Assembly (NCBI GenBank): GCA_027592155.1
Contig: JAQCKY010000144.1
Span: 1 to 6,398, forward strand
Direction of reading: 5' to 3'
DNA from: Pseudomonadota bacterium
GTDB lineage: Bacteria; Pseudomonadota; Alphaproteobacteria; Rhodospirillales; UBA2165
DNA: 6,398 nucleotides
Below are positions 1 to 6,054 of the stretch, piece by piece (the first letter of the stretch is position 1; every line of letters begins with the position of its first letter). The notes under the pieces are model-generated. The model searched no databases and was not told the origin of the DNA. It saw only the letters and a program-made list of their open reading frames with translations. A program made the position numbers and the translations under genes.

Positions 1-536
1 GCTTCTGGGGCACCGTGTCCAAGCTCGACGTCCCGTTCTATCTGCATCCGCGTATGCAGCTCGATTCACGGGCGCCGATCTATGACGGCCATCCTTGGCT
101 CAAGAGTGCGCCGTGGGGATTCGCCGTTGAAACCTCAATCCACTCCCTCCGCATGTGCGGATCGGGAATGTTCGATGATTATCCCAATCTGAAAATAATC
201 ATCGGTCATCTGGGTGAGCACATCCCCTACGATCTGTGGCGGATCGATGCGCGCATGCGTTTCTCCCGTCGCGCTTATCGGGGTAACCGGCCGCTCGGCG
301 AATATTTCTTGGACAACTTTCTCATCACAACCAGCGGCAACTTCTGCGATCCGTCGTTCCGTTGCTGTATCGATGTGGTTGGCGTCGATCGCATGTTTTT
401 CTGCGCCGACTATCCCTTCGAGAAGATGGAAGACGCTGCGGACTGGTATGACGCCACCGAAGTGATTACGGCCGAGGAAAAACTGGCCATCGGCCGGACC
501 AACGCGATCAAGCTGTTCAACCTCGACCTCGACTAG
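1..536 (+). CDS. Amidohydrolase-2 family decarboxylase (gamma-resorcylate / 2,3-dihydroxybenzoate decarboxylase-like), 5' end missing
   Basis: This is the C-terminal half of a metal-dependent TIM-barrel enzyme of the amidohydrolase-2 family. Known members decarboxylate hydroxylated aromatic acids (gamma-resorcylate, 2,3-dihydroxybenzoate, 5-carboxyvanillate, aminocarboxymuconate semialdehyde). The frame is open to the window edge (codons from base 3 read F-W-G-T-V-S-K-L-D), so the GTG at 15 is internal and not the start. Three family active-site residues are visible: the His of YLHPR (45-47), the His of GHLGEH (207-209) and the Asp of CADYPFE (408-410). The first two are 54 residues apart, matching His164 and His218 of gamma-resorcylate decarboxylase as I remember them. 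By that alignment about 150 N-terminal residues, including the first metal-binding motif, lie outside the window. The end GRTNAIKLFNLDLD is typical of the family. It stops at TAG 534-536, 30 nt before the MATE gene, so the two probably share a transcript. Family is certain; substrate is unknown, and some relatives are hydrolases. Confidence 0.9.
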   Translation, partial: FWGTVSKLDVPFYLHPRMQLDSRAPIYDGHPWLKSAPWGFAVETSIHSLRMCGSGMFDDYPNLKIIIGHLGEHIPYDLWRIDARMRFSRRAYRGNRPLGEYFLDNFLITTSGNFCDPSFRCCIDVVGVDRMFFCADYPFEKMEDAADWYDATEVITAEEKLAIGRTNAIKLFNLDLD

Positions 537-553
537 CGCTATCGGGCATTAAA

Positions 554-588
554 GGGAGGGCTGACCGTGAATACGAGTCAGCCCTCTC
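554..588 (+). promoter_or_regulatory. Stem-loop enclosing the Shine-Dalgarno and start codon of the MATE gene
   Basis: Bases 554-565 pair with 577-588 to give a 12-bp stem, perfect except for one G-U pair (555/587). The uninterrupted core is GAGGGCTGAC (556-565) with GTCAGCCCTC (577-586). The 11-nt loop (566-576) carries the GTG start codon (567-569). The whole GGGAGGG Shine-Dalgarno sequence (554-560) lies in the 5' arm, and codons 4 to 7 make up the 3' arm. No T-tract follows, so this is not an intrinsic terminator. The structure should hide the ribosome binding site unless it is opened by a ligand, a protein, temperature or a translating ribosome from the gene upstream. Base pairing is seen directly; a regulatory role is inferred. 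Confidence 0.6.
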
Positions 589-1952
589 GTCCCGACACAC
601 CTAATCCCAGATTACACCGGCTTCTCAATGCGCCGATTATGCCGCTGCTGGCCCGGATGTCGGCACCCAATATTGCGATTGCCGCCGTCACGACGATGGT
701 CACGATTGCCGACGCTTGGTTTGTCAGCCGGCTCGGCACCACGGCGTTGGCGTCCCTGGCAATCGTCTTTCCCGTTCAAACTTTGATGTTAATGATGTCC
801 GCCGGGGCGATGGGCGGCGGTGTTTCGTCCGCGGTTGCCCGCAATCTTGGCGGCGGTAGACAACGCGAGGCGGATGCGACGGTGCTCCACGCCGCCATTA
901 TCGCGACCGGTATGGCGGCGCTCTATGTTCTTATTGCCGGCGTTTTAGCCCGGCCTCTGTTTGCCCTGCTTGGCGGGCGAGGGGAGGTGCTGGACGGCGC
1001 CGTCGCCTACGCCCAGGTCGCCTTTGGGGCGGCGATATTTATGTGGCTGGCGAACACGTTTGCCGCCGTGCTGCGCGGCACCGGCGATATTCTCCGGCCG
1101 TCACTAACCTTAATGATCGCCAGTATCATTCAGGTCGGTCTGGCGGGCGCTCTGACCCTCGGATGGGGCCCATTTCCAGCGCTTGGTATCCGGGGGCCGG
1201 CGACCGCCTTGAGTATTGGGTTTGCCATCGCCGCGTTTTTTATGGCGGCGCATCTTATGAGCGGCCGGGCCGGGGTCCGGCTGCAATTCCGAGGCGTCTC
1301 CCTGACCTGGCCGTTGTTCCGCGATATTCTCAAGGTCGGCGCCGTTGCCTGCGGTATCGCGCTTTTTACCATTTCAACCATTCTCATTCTGACCCGGCTG
1401 GTTGCTTTGCAGGGTACGGCCGCGCTGGCGGGTTATGGTCTTGGGAACCGCTTGGAATTGATCATCATTCCCCTTGCCGCCGGGGTAGGCGGCGTCATGA
1501 CCGCCTTGGTCGGCACCAACATCGGAGCCGGGCAGGTGGCGCGGGCTCGCCGTATCGCTTGGACCGGGGGCCTTGCGGTCGGTGCGGTCGTCGGCCTAAT
1601 GGGCGGTGTCGTCGCAATTTGGCCGGCACTGTGGCTGTCCCATTTTACCGCGGACGAAAACGCTTATGCGGTCGGGGTTGAGTACCTCCGGATTGTCGGG
1701 CCGTTCTACGGCATGTTCGGGCTCGGCATGGCGCTCTATTTCGCCACCCAAGGAACCGGCAACATGTTCTGGCCCTTCGCCGCCGGAACCTTCAGGCTCA
1801 TCCTCGTCGGCGGCGGTGGGGCCGTCGCGGTTTTGGCGATTGGTGTCGAGACCACCGGATTGTTCGCGATCGTCGCCGCTGGCCTTGTCTGCTTCGGCGG
1901 TATCATCGCCGCATCCCTGTTCGGCAAAAATTGGCGCGACCGAACGGGCTAA
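567..1952 (+). CDS. MATE family efflux transporter
   Basis: This 461-residue inner-membrane protein is of the multidrug and toxic compound extrusion type, which exports cationic or aromatic compounds using Na+ or H+ gradients. It has a short polar N-terminus, then LLNAPIMPLLARMSAPNIA (about 19-37), the usual entry into the first MatE repeat. ADAWFVSRLGTTALASLA (about 48-65) and GGGVSSAVARNLGGGR (about 83-98) are family hallmarks. The second half repeats the pattern, with YGLGNRLELIIIPLAAGVGG near residues 289-308. About twelve hydrophobic segments and normal family length indicate an intact gene. The GTG start is chosen because GGGAGGG lies 6 nt upstream and the conserved sequence begins before the first internal ATG. 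It follows the decarboxylase gene by 30 nt, suggesting one operon. Its ribosome binding site is buried in a hairpin. The TAA stop overlaps the stop of the opposing monooxygenase gene. The substrate is not predictable. Confidence 0.93.
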   Translation: MNTSQPSRPDTPNPRLHRLLNAPIMPLLARMSAPNIAIAAVTTMVTIADAWFVSRLGTTALASLAIVFPVQTLMLMMSAGAMGGGVSSAVARNLGGGRQREADATVLHAAIIATGMAALYVLIAGVLARPLFALLGGRGEVLDGAVAYAQVAFGAAIFMWLANTFAAVLRGTGDILRPSLTLMIASIIQVGLAGALTLGWGPFPALGIRGPATALSIGFAIAAFFMAAHLMSGRAGVRLQFRGVSLTWPLFRDILKVGAVACGIALFTISTILILTRLVALQGTAALAGYGLGNRLELIIIPLAAGVGGVMTALVGTNIGAGQVARARRIAWTGGLAVGAVVGLMGGVVAIWPALWLSHFTADENAYAVGVEYLRIVGPFYGMFGLGMALYFATQGTGNMFWPFAAGTFRLILVGGGGAVAVLAIGVETTGLFAIVAAGLVCFGGIIAASLFGKNWRDRTG

Positions 1953-3064
1953 GCCGGCTCCCGTAGTCCCAGCCGTTCCATGCGCGGCAGTACCTCGGCG
2001 GCAAAGAATTCAAACTCCGGAATGAAATCGACCCAGGAAATCCTGGTCCCGTCGAAGCCGAGATCGAGGAGATGCTGGAATTGCCCCGCCACGTCGTCGG
2101 GATCGCCGACCAAAGGATAGAGCCCGTGCCCGACAAACCGGTCGCGCATCATCTCGACGTACCCTGCCGGAATTTTATCCACCTCGATCCCCCGAATGGA
2201 CAGGAGTCTCTCGACCGCCTCGGCGTCCCGGTTTTGTCGGCAGGCGTAATCGTAATATTCCTCGGCTTCCTTGCGGGTTGGTCTGCAGACGATGAGCGAG
2301 TTTGTAAAAACCTGAATGTCCTTGCCTACATCGGCGGCCATCTTTTTGTTGGCGACGATCTCTTCGGGCGTCTTCTCTTCGTCGCGGAGCGAGGTGAAGA
2401 GAAAATCGCAATTCGACGCGCCGAAGGCACGCCCGACATCGGAGCCGCCGGCATTCATGACCGCCGGAAGTTCGCCGCCATAGGGTTTGGGGGCACCGAC
2501 AACATTTTCCAGTTGAATATGTTTGCCGTGGTAGTCGAAGGCATCGGGCTCGGTCCAGACCTTGCGGACCACGTCCCACCATTCCTGGCCATAGACGTAA
2601 CGCTCATCATGGTCCAGCGGCGCCTCGCCGAACATATCGAACTCGTCGAAATTCCAGCCGCAGACAATGTTGAGACCCATACGGCCCTGCCCAACATGAT
2701 CGGCGGTCGCCAATTGCTTGGCCGCGAATAGCGGATGGACCAACGGGGCATGGACAGTTCCGAATACCGTGATCTTCCGGGTGGCGGCAAGGAGGCCCGT
2801 CGCCCATGTGATCGTCTCAAAGGATTCGCCTTCGAAGTCTGTTTCGCCACCATAGCCTCGCCACCGGGCCACGGGGATCATGCATTCGATGCCCGCGTCG
2901 TCGGCCATCCGAGCGATCTTGACGTTGTTTTCCCAGCTCGCTTCCCAGCGCTCCGGGACCGTCGTCGCGGTAATTCCCGAGGAACAGTTGGTCGCGAAGA
3001 TCCCCAGCTTCATTTTGTTGTTATTGAACATTGAGAGATTTCGCGTCGCAGTCTCTCTCGCCAT
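1949..3064 (-). CDS. LLM-class flavin-dependent monooxygenase (RutA/SfnG-like, group C)
   Basis: This is a bacterial luciferase-like TIM-barrel monooxygenase of about 371 residues, a normal length. Members use FMNH2 from a separate reductase plus O2 to hydroxylate or cleave substrates such as uracil (RutA), dimethylsulfone (SfnG) and alkanesulfonates (SsuD). Visible motifs are MKLGIF (18-23, first strand), GYGGETDF (70-77, equivalent to GFGGKTEF in RutA), AAKQLATADHVGQGRMG (114-130), LNIVCGWNFDEFDMFG (131-146) and the PAVMNAGGSDVGRAFG segment (200-215). I chose the ATG at 3064-3062 because GGAGG lies 5 nt upstream. An in-frame ATG at 3076 would add four residues but has no well-placed Shine-Dalgarno, and family members often start near MFNNNKMKLG (ATG at 3031). 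The gene is divergent from the importer operon and convergent with the MATE gene. Divergence suggests shared control and a linked substrate. No flavin reductase is visible nearby. The reaction is unknown. Confidence 0.92.
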   Translation of the reverse strand: MARETATRNLSMFNNNKMKLGIFATNCSSGITATTVPERWEASWENNVKIARMADDAGIECMIPVARWRGYGGETDFEGESFETITWATGLLAATRKITVFGTVHAPLVHPLFAAKQLATADHVGQGRMGLNIVCGWNFDEFDMFGEAPLDHDERYVYGQEWWDVVRKVWTEPDAFDYHGKHIQLENVVGAPKPYGGELPAVMNAGGSDVGRAFGASNCDFLFTSLRDEEKTPEEIVANKKMAADVGKDIQVFTNSLIVCRPTRKEAEEYYDYACRQNRDAEAVERLLSIRGIEVDKIPAGYVEMMRDRFVGHGLYPLVGDPDDVAGQFQHLLDLGFDGTRISWVDFIPEFEFFAAEVLPRMERLGLREPA

Positions 3065-3069
3065 CTCTG

Positions 3070-3074
3070 CCTCC
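3070..3074 (-). promoter_or_regulatory. Shine-Dalgarno GGAGG deciding the monooxygenase start
   Basis: On the minus strand GGAGG (3074 down to 3070) is followed by CAGAG and then ATG (3064-3062), an ideal 5-nt spacing. It overlaps the alternative upstream ATG (3076-3074), which would therefore be poorly served by it. This favours the 371-residue product. Confidence 0.6.
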
Positions 3075-3146
3075 ATCCCGCCATTTTTATGGTTTGAGCT
3101 ATACTATGCACGGGAGGAGGTGGGAGTCTCGCGAGCTGTTGAACAT

Positions 3147-3164
3147 AGAGAAATCTATTTCTCT
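3147..3164. promoter_or_regulatory. 18-bp palindrome, candidate operator at the importer promoter -35
   Basis: AGAGAAATCTATTTCTCT is a perfect 8-bp inverted repeat (3147-3154 and 3157-3164) around a 2-bp centre. It sits in the divergent intergenic region, and its last base is the first base of the proposed -35 box. Such symmetry fits a dimeric regulator (TetR, GntR or MarR type are possible), which could affect both the importer operon and the divergent monooxygenase gene. The symmetry is seen directly; binding is inferred. Confidence 0.45.
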
Positions 3165-3192
3165 TGACCCAGCGACAGGACTTGCGCATCAT
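3164..3192 (+). promoter_or_regulatory. Candidate sigma-70 promoter of the ABC importer operon
   Basis: TTGACC (3164-3169; with the preceding C it reads CTTGAC, the favoured alphaproteobacterial -35) is separated by 17 nt from CATCAT (3187-3192), a four-of-six match to TATAAT. The expected start of transcription is around 3198-3200, giving a leader of about 50 nt before the ATPase ATG at 3252. The -10 is weak, as expected for a regulated promoter. Confidence 0.45.
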
Positions 3193-3195
3193 TCG

Positions 3196-3209
3196 TGCAA
3201 TCGTTTGCA
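3196..3209. promoter_or_regulatory. LacI-family-like operator over the predicted transcription start
   Basis: TGCAATCGTTTGCA is symmetric at 12 of 14 positions: TGCAA and TTGCA arms around a T-CG-T centre. The central CG flanked by A/T-rich half sites ending in GC is the usual layout of LacI/GalR-family operators; PurR's core GCAAACGTTTGC differs at one base. It begins 4 nt after the proposed -10 box, so a bound repressor would cover the start site. The bases from 3198 to 3222 could also form a short bulged RNA hairpin (CAATCGTTT with AAACG plus ATTG), so an RNA role is an alternative. No regulator gene is in the window. Confidence 0.4.
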
Positions 3210-3251
3210 GAAAACGAAATTGAAGAATAATAATAGCTGGCGCAGGGCTTT

Positions 3252-4049
3252 ATGAGCGAGATCGCATCCGAGGGAAACGAGACCCGTATTGAAATTTCCG
3301 GGGTTGGAAAACGTTATGGCAACCTTCAGGTCTTCAAAGACGTAAACCTCACCTTCAATGAACGTGAGATTGTAACCATTGTCGGGCCGTCGGGCTGCGG
3401 CAAGACGACATTGCTCCGTTGCATCGACGGATTGCTACCCGTCTCCGAGGGTACGATTGCCATCGATGGACAGACGATCACCGAGCCCCGCGAAGGCGTG
3501 TCGATGGTGTTCCAGCATTTCGGTCTCTTTCCGTGGAAAACCGTCCGGCATAACGTCGGCTACGGCCTCAAACTCGCCGGTGCGCCCAAAACCGAGATTG
3601 ATGAGAAGGTGCCTTATTACACCAAGCTTGTCGGGCTTGAAGGCTTTGAGGATTCCTATCCTTACCAGCTCTCCGGCGGCATGCAGCAGCGTTGTGGGCT
3701 CGCCAGGGCTTTGGCGATGGAACCCAGCGTGCTGTTGATGGATGAACCCTTTGCCGCCGTCGATGCCCAGACCCGAGAAATCCTACAGTTCGAGCTTCTC
3801 AATATCTGGAGCATGCGGCCGATGACGATGATCTTCGTCACCCATTCAATCGAAGAGGCGGTGCTGATGGGAGACCGGGTCGTCGTACTCCGAGGCCGCC
3901 CGAGCAGCGTGTTCGAGATCATCGACGTAAATTTACCGGCACCGCGCGACCGCTCAACCTTGAGCCATCCCAGATTTTCCGAATTGCGGGAACATGTCTG
4001 GGGCACGCTGATGGATGAGGCCCGTGCCGCGGAATTCGAACTCAATTAA
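3252..4049 (+). CDS. ABC importer ATP-binding protein (SsuB/TauB/NrtD type)
   Basis: This 265-residue cytoplasmic ATPase powers the import system encoded downstream. All nucleotide-binding motifs are intact: Walker A GPSGCGKTT (45-53), Q-loop MVFQHFGLFPW (85-95, Gln88), signature LSGGM (140-144), Walker B VLLMDEP (160-166, catalytic Glu165), D-loop AAVDAQTRE (168-176) and switch His198 in FVTHSIEEA. The FGLFPWKTV stretch after the Q-loop and the C-terminal pattern (LPAPRDRS, then the HPRFSELREHVW region) are typical of the nitrate/sulfonate/taurine branch. The ATG at 3252 has a modest AGGG four bases upstream. It is the first gene of the operon, followed after 51 nt by the binding protein gene. 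An eight-A run (4048-4055) begins within the TAA stop codon. Family is very sure; the transported compound cannot be told from the ATPase. Confidence 0.95.
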   Translation: MSEIASEGNETRIEISGVGKRYGNLQVFKDVNLTFNEREIVTIVGPSGCGKTTLLRCIDGLLPVSEGTIAIDGQTITEPREGVSMVFQHFGLFPWKTVRHNVGYGLKLAGAPKTEIDEKVPYYTKLVGLEGFEDSYPYQLSGGMQQRCGLARALAMEPSVLLMDEPFAAVDAQTREILQFELLNIWSMRPMTMIFVTHSIEEAVLMGDRVVVLRGRPSSVFEIIDVNLPAPRDRSTLSHPRFSELREHVWGTLMDEARAAEFELN

Positions 4050-4090
4050 AAAAAACCGTTAATCAAACGATCAATTGTGCGCTTAACAGT

Positions 4091-4095
4091 GGAGA
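4091..4095 (+). promoter_or_regulatory. Shine-Dalgarno GGAGA deciding the binding protein start
   Basis: GGAGA (4091-4095) lies 5 nt before the ATG at 4101. The longer frame opening at GTG 4077 lacks any Shine-Dalgarno and would put a charged extension (RLTVENR) ahead of the signal peptide, so the ATG is preferred. Confidence 0.65.
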
Positions 4096-4100
4096 ACAGA

Positions 4101-5162
4101 ATGACAAAATGGACGCCCAATAGAATAGCCAAACCGCTGGTGGCGACCGCCATCGGTGTCGGCATGCTGGCCGCTGCTCTTTCGGCTGGGCCTGCTGCTG
4201 CGCAAGGCAAGAAGCTGACCATCGCGCTTCCGGGGGTGCCGCCGATCTTCGGTGCGGTGTACGCCTATGTCGCGCGTGACGCCGGCCTCTACAAGAAATA
4301 CGGTCTCGATGTGACCTTGAAGGCAATGAACTCCGGCGTCGGCGCCGCCCGCGCCGTCGTATCCGGCGCGGTCGATGTTTCGATGTCGCCGACACCGCCG
4401 GTCGCGGTCATGGTATCCAACGCCGGTGTGCCGCTGATCGCGGTTAGCGGTATGGAAATCAACGACTGGATGCTGGGATCGATGGATCCAAAACTCACGA
4501 CTTGCAGCCAAGTCAAAGGTGTGGCCGTCGGTGTCGACAGCCCCCGTGGCGCTCGGTGGGTCCAGTTGGCCAACATGATCCGGCCCTGCAAGCTGATCCC
4601 AGACAAAGACGTCCCCACCGTCAATTTGAGCACCAATGTCGGCGCCGCCATGGTGTCCGGCAAGCTCAAGCTCGGCGTGCTGCACAGTGACGACATCCCT
4701 GTCATCGAGCGGGAAAGCGGCAAGAAATTGACCATCGTCGCCCGCGTCGAGGAAACGTCACCCGGCAGCCACTACGTGCTGATTACCACCAATAAGAAAG
4801 TGCTTGCCGAAAAACGGGACTCACTTGTCCGCATGGCCGCCGCGCATATCGAAGCGATGAACATGCTTTACGACGAGAGCAAGTGGAACGATATTGCCAA
4901 AATGGCAAAGCCGACCGGACGCAGCGTCGAAGACTCTGTAAAAGCCCTTGGCATCTTCACGGCGATGAATTATTGGCCGAGAGATACAGCTGGTCTCAGC
5001 GCCAAGCGGATCGGCAAGGCGATTGCCATTCAAACCGGCGTTGGCAAACGCACCAAGGGGAAGAGCGGCATCAATCCGAAAAAGACACCGGTCACCCCGG
5101 CCCAGTTGACGGACCATTCGGTTTGGAATGACGCCATGGCAATGGTCAAAAAGATGAAATAG
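4101..5162 (+). CDS. ABC transporter periplasmic substrate-binding protein (NMT1/SsuA-like)
   Basis: This 353-residue protein should capture the substrate in the periplasm and deliver it to the permeases. A Sec signal peptide is clear: a basic start (MTKWTPNRIAKP), a hydrophobic core (LVATAIGVGMLAAALSA) and an AAA-Q site, so cleavage is likely after residue 34. There is no lipobox. The mature protein opens KKLTIALPGVPPIFGAVYAY and then ARDAGLYKKYGLDVTL (58-73), the hallmark of NMT1/THI5-like and SsuA/TauA binding proteins. It then has the repeated Ala/Gly/Val-rich segments of the two-lobed fold. The mature chain has exactly two cysteines, Cys135 and Cys163, which could form a periplasmic disulfide. 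The C-terminus is rich in lysine. It sits between the ATPase gene and the permeases, followed by a strong intercistronic hairpin. Candidate ligands for the family include sulfonates, pyrimidine precursors, nitrate and aromatic acids; I cannot choose between them. Confidence 0.93.
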   Translation: MTKWTPNRIAKPLVATAIGVGMLAAALSAGPAAAQGKKLTIALPGVPPIFGAVYAYVARDAGLYKKYGLDVTLKAMNSGVGAARAVVSGAVDVSMSPTPPVAVMVSNAGVPLIAVSGMEINDWMLGSMDPKLTTCSQVKGVAVGVDSPRGARWVQLANMIRPCKLIPDKDVPTVNLSTNVGAAMVSGKLKLGVLHSDDIPVIERESGKKLTIVARVEETSPGSHYVLITTNKKVLAEKRDSLVRMAAAHIEAMNMLYDESKWNDIAKMAKPTGRSVEDSVKALGIFTAMNYWPRDTAGLSAKRIGKAIAIQTGVGKRTKGKSGINPKKTPVTPAQLTDHSVWNDAMAMVKKMK

Positions 5163-5195
5163 GCTGCGCTATAGGCTTATTGAGTGTGATTAGGT

Positions 5196-5228
5196 TTGGG
5201 GGCGGCTTATAAATCAGCCGTCCCCCAA
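5196..5228 (+). repeat. Strong intercistronic stem-loop between binding protein and permease genes
   Basis: Bases 5196-5207 (TTGGGGGCGGCT) pair with 5216-5228 (AGCCGTCCCCCAA). This gives a 12-bp, mostly G-C stem with one bulged T (5221) and an 8-nt loop (TATAAATC). No T-tract follows, so it is unlikely to be a complete intrinsic terminator. A stable hairpin right after a binding protein gene commonly protects that gene's mRNA from 3' exonucleases, raising binding protein over permease levels, as known for malE-malF. A partial or Rho-assisted attenuator is the alternative. It lies in an 82-nt gap and ends 16 nt before the permease ATG. Confidence 0.65.
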
Positions 5229-5244
5229 TCTGACATAAACCAAA

Positions 5245-6054
5245 ATGACAAAATTTCTTCCCTTCATTAATTCCGATCGGACCATTGTTCGTTGGATGAC
5301 GATTGTCTTTAGCGTCGTCCTCGGCGCGGCGATTTGGGAAGCCGTCGGCTGGTCGTTTAACCAGTCGATCATGGCGCCTTTATTTGGTAACGGCGACGAT
5401 CACCCCGGCACCTTGCCCAAACTCTACAATTATCTGTTTGACGATGAAGAGTACGTCCTCTCTCTCATTCAATCGATCCAGCTGTTTACGACAGGCTTTG
5501 TGCTGGCACTATTGTCCGCCATCCCTTTTGGCATCGTTATGGCGCGTCTGGCGATGCTGCGGGTGGCCCTCGAATCTTATATCCTGGGTCTTTACGTGAC
5601 GCCGATGATCGCGCTGATCCCCTTCATCCTGTCGATCCTTGGTTTCGATTTCTGGCCCAAGGTTCTGGTCGTCTTTCTCTTCGCGTTCTTTCCAATCCTC
5701 TACAACACCCTAGAGGGCGCGCGCAGCGTAAAGCCTGAACTGCTGGAAGTAGCCCGCTCATTCCGCTCCAGCGAGTGGGGCATTTGGAAAGACATCCTCA
5801 TTCCCTATACTTTGCCCTACGCGCTGACCGGCATCCGCCAAGCCAGCGGCCGCGCGCTGGTCGGTATGGTGGCGGCGGAATTTTTTCTGTCGACCAGCGG
5901 ATTGGGTGAGGAACTCATAACCGCTTCCCGTAATTTCGATATGGCCGGCGTGCTGGCGACCATCCTTGTGATTACCGGCCTCGGAATTTCGTTCATGCGG
6001 ATCGCGGGGGCATTTGAGCAGCGTTACGCGAAATGGCGGGGACTCGACCGATGA
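5245..6054 (+). CDS. ABC importer permease 1 (binding-protein-dependent, SsuC/TauC type)
   Basis: This 269-residue inner-membrane subunit has about six hydrophobic segments, roughly at 17-34, 80-104, 113-134, 138-157, 190-212 and 232-254. The cytoplasmic EAA-type loop that contacts the ATPase is recognisable at about 165-192 (ELLEVARSFRSSEWGIWKDI, then LIPYTLPY). The following AEFFLSTSGLGEELITASR (211-229) is characteristic of this permease branch. Oddly, the glycine expected in the EAA motif (E-A-A-x3-G) is Arg174 here. The ATG at 5245 follows AT-rich sequence with no visible Shine-Dalgarno, and the next in-frame ATG (5296) has none either, so translation is probably weak or depends on structure. 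The gene overlaps permease 2 by ATGA, implying translational coupling and a heterodimeric channel. Confidence 0.92.
   Translation: MTKFLPFINSDRTIVRWMTIVFSVVLGAAIWEAVGWSFNQSIMAPLFGNGDDHPGTLPKLYNYLFDDEEYVLSLIQSIQLFTTGFVLALLSAIPFGIVMARLAMLRVALESYILGLYVTPMIALIPFILSILGFDFWPKVLVVFLFAFFPILYNTLEGARSVKPELLEVARSFRSSEWGIWKDILIPYTLPYALTGIRQASGRALVGMVAAEFFLSTSGLGEELITASRNFDMAGVLATILVITGLGISFMRIAGAFEQRYAKWRGLDR

Noticed and set aside
15..17. GTG as the start of the amidohydrolase
   Set aside because: The frame stays open to the window edge and the sequence already lies deep in the family's conserved barrel, so the gene is truncated by the window and does not start here.
1944..1964. Possible bidirectional terminator between the convergent genes
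   Set aside because: Only 5 bp pair around an 11-nt loop, and there is no T-run on either strand.
2072..2731. Long + strand open frame (219 codons) inside the monooxygenase gene
   Set aside because: It is entirely antisense to a clearly conserved luciferase-like enzyme, has no Shine-Dalgarno or family resemblance, and is explained by GC-rich codon bias.
3100..3105. TATACT as a -10 box
   Set aside because: It matches TATAAT well, but no -35 is found 16-18 nt upstream on the plus strand, and the minus-strand equivalent also lacks a -35, so I could not place the monooxygenase promoter with confidence.
3112..3167. Orphan GGGAGGAGG (3112-3120) followed by a GTG and a 15-codon frame, a possible leader peptide
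   Set aside because: The GTG (3120-3122) overlaps the end of the SD-like run, leaving no spacing. The frame lies upstream of the best promoter, and the peptide has no run of regulatory codons.
4048..4055. Run of eight A beginning in the ATPase stop codon, considered for programmed slippage or a minus-strand terminator tract
   Set aside because: The run lies at and after the stop, so slippage would not extend a conserved domain. No stable stem adjoins it, and no minus-strand gene ends here.
4083..4685. Minus-strand 200-codon frame opposite the binding protein gene
   Set aside because: It is a shadow of a gene with clear signal peptide and family motifs; its His/Asp/Arg-rich composition looks non-natural.
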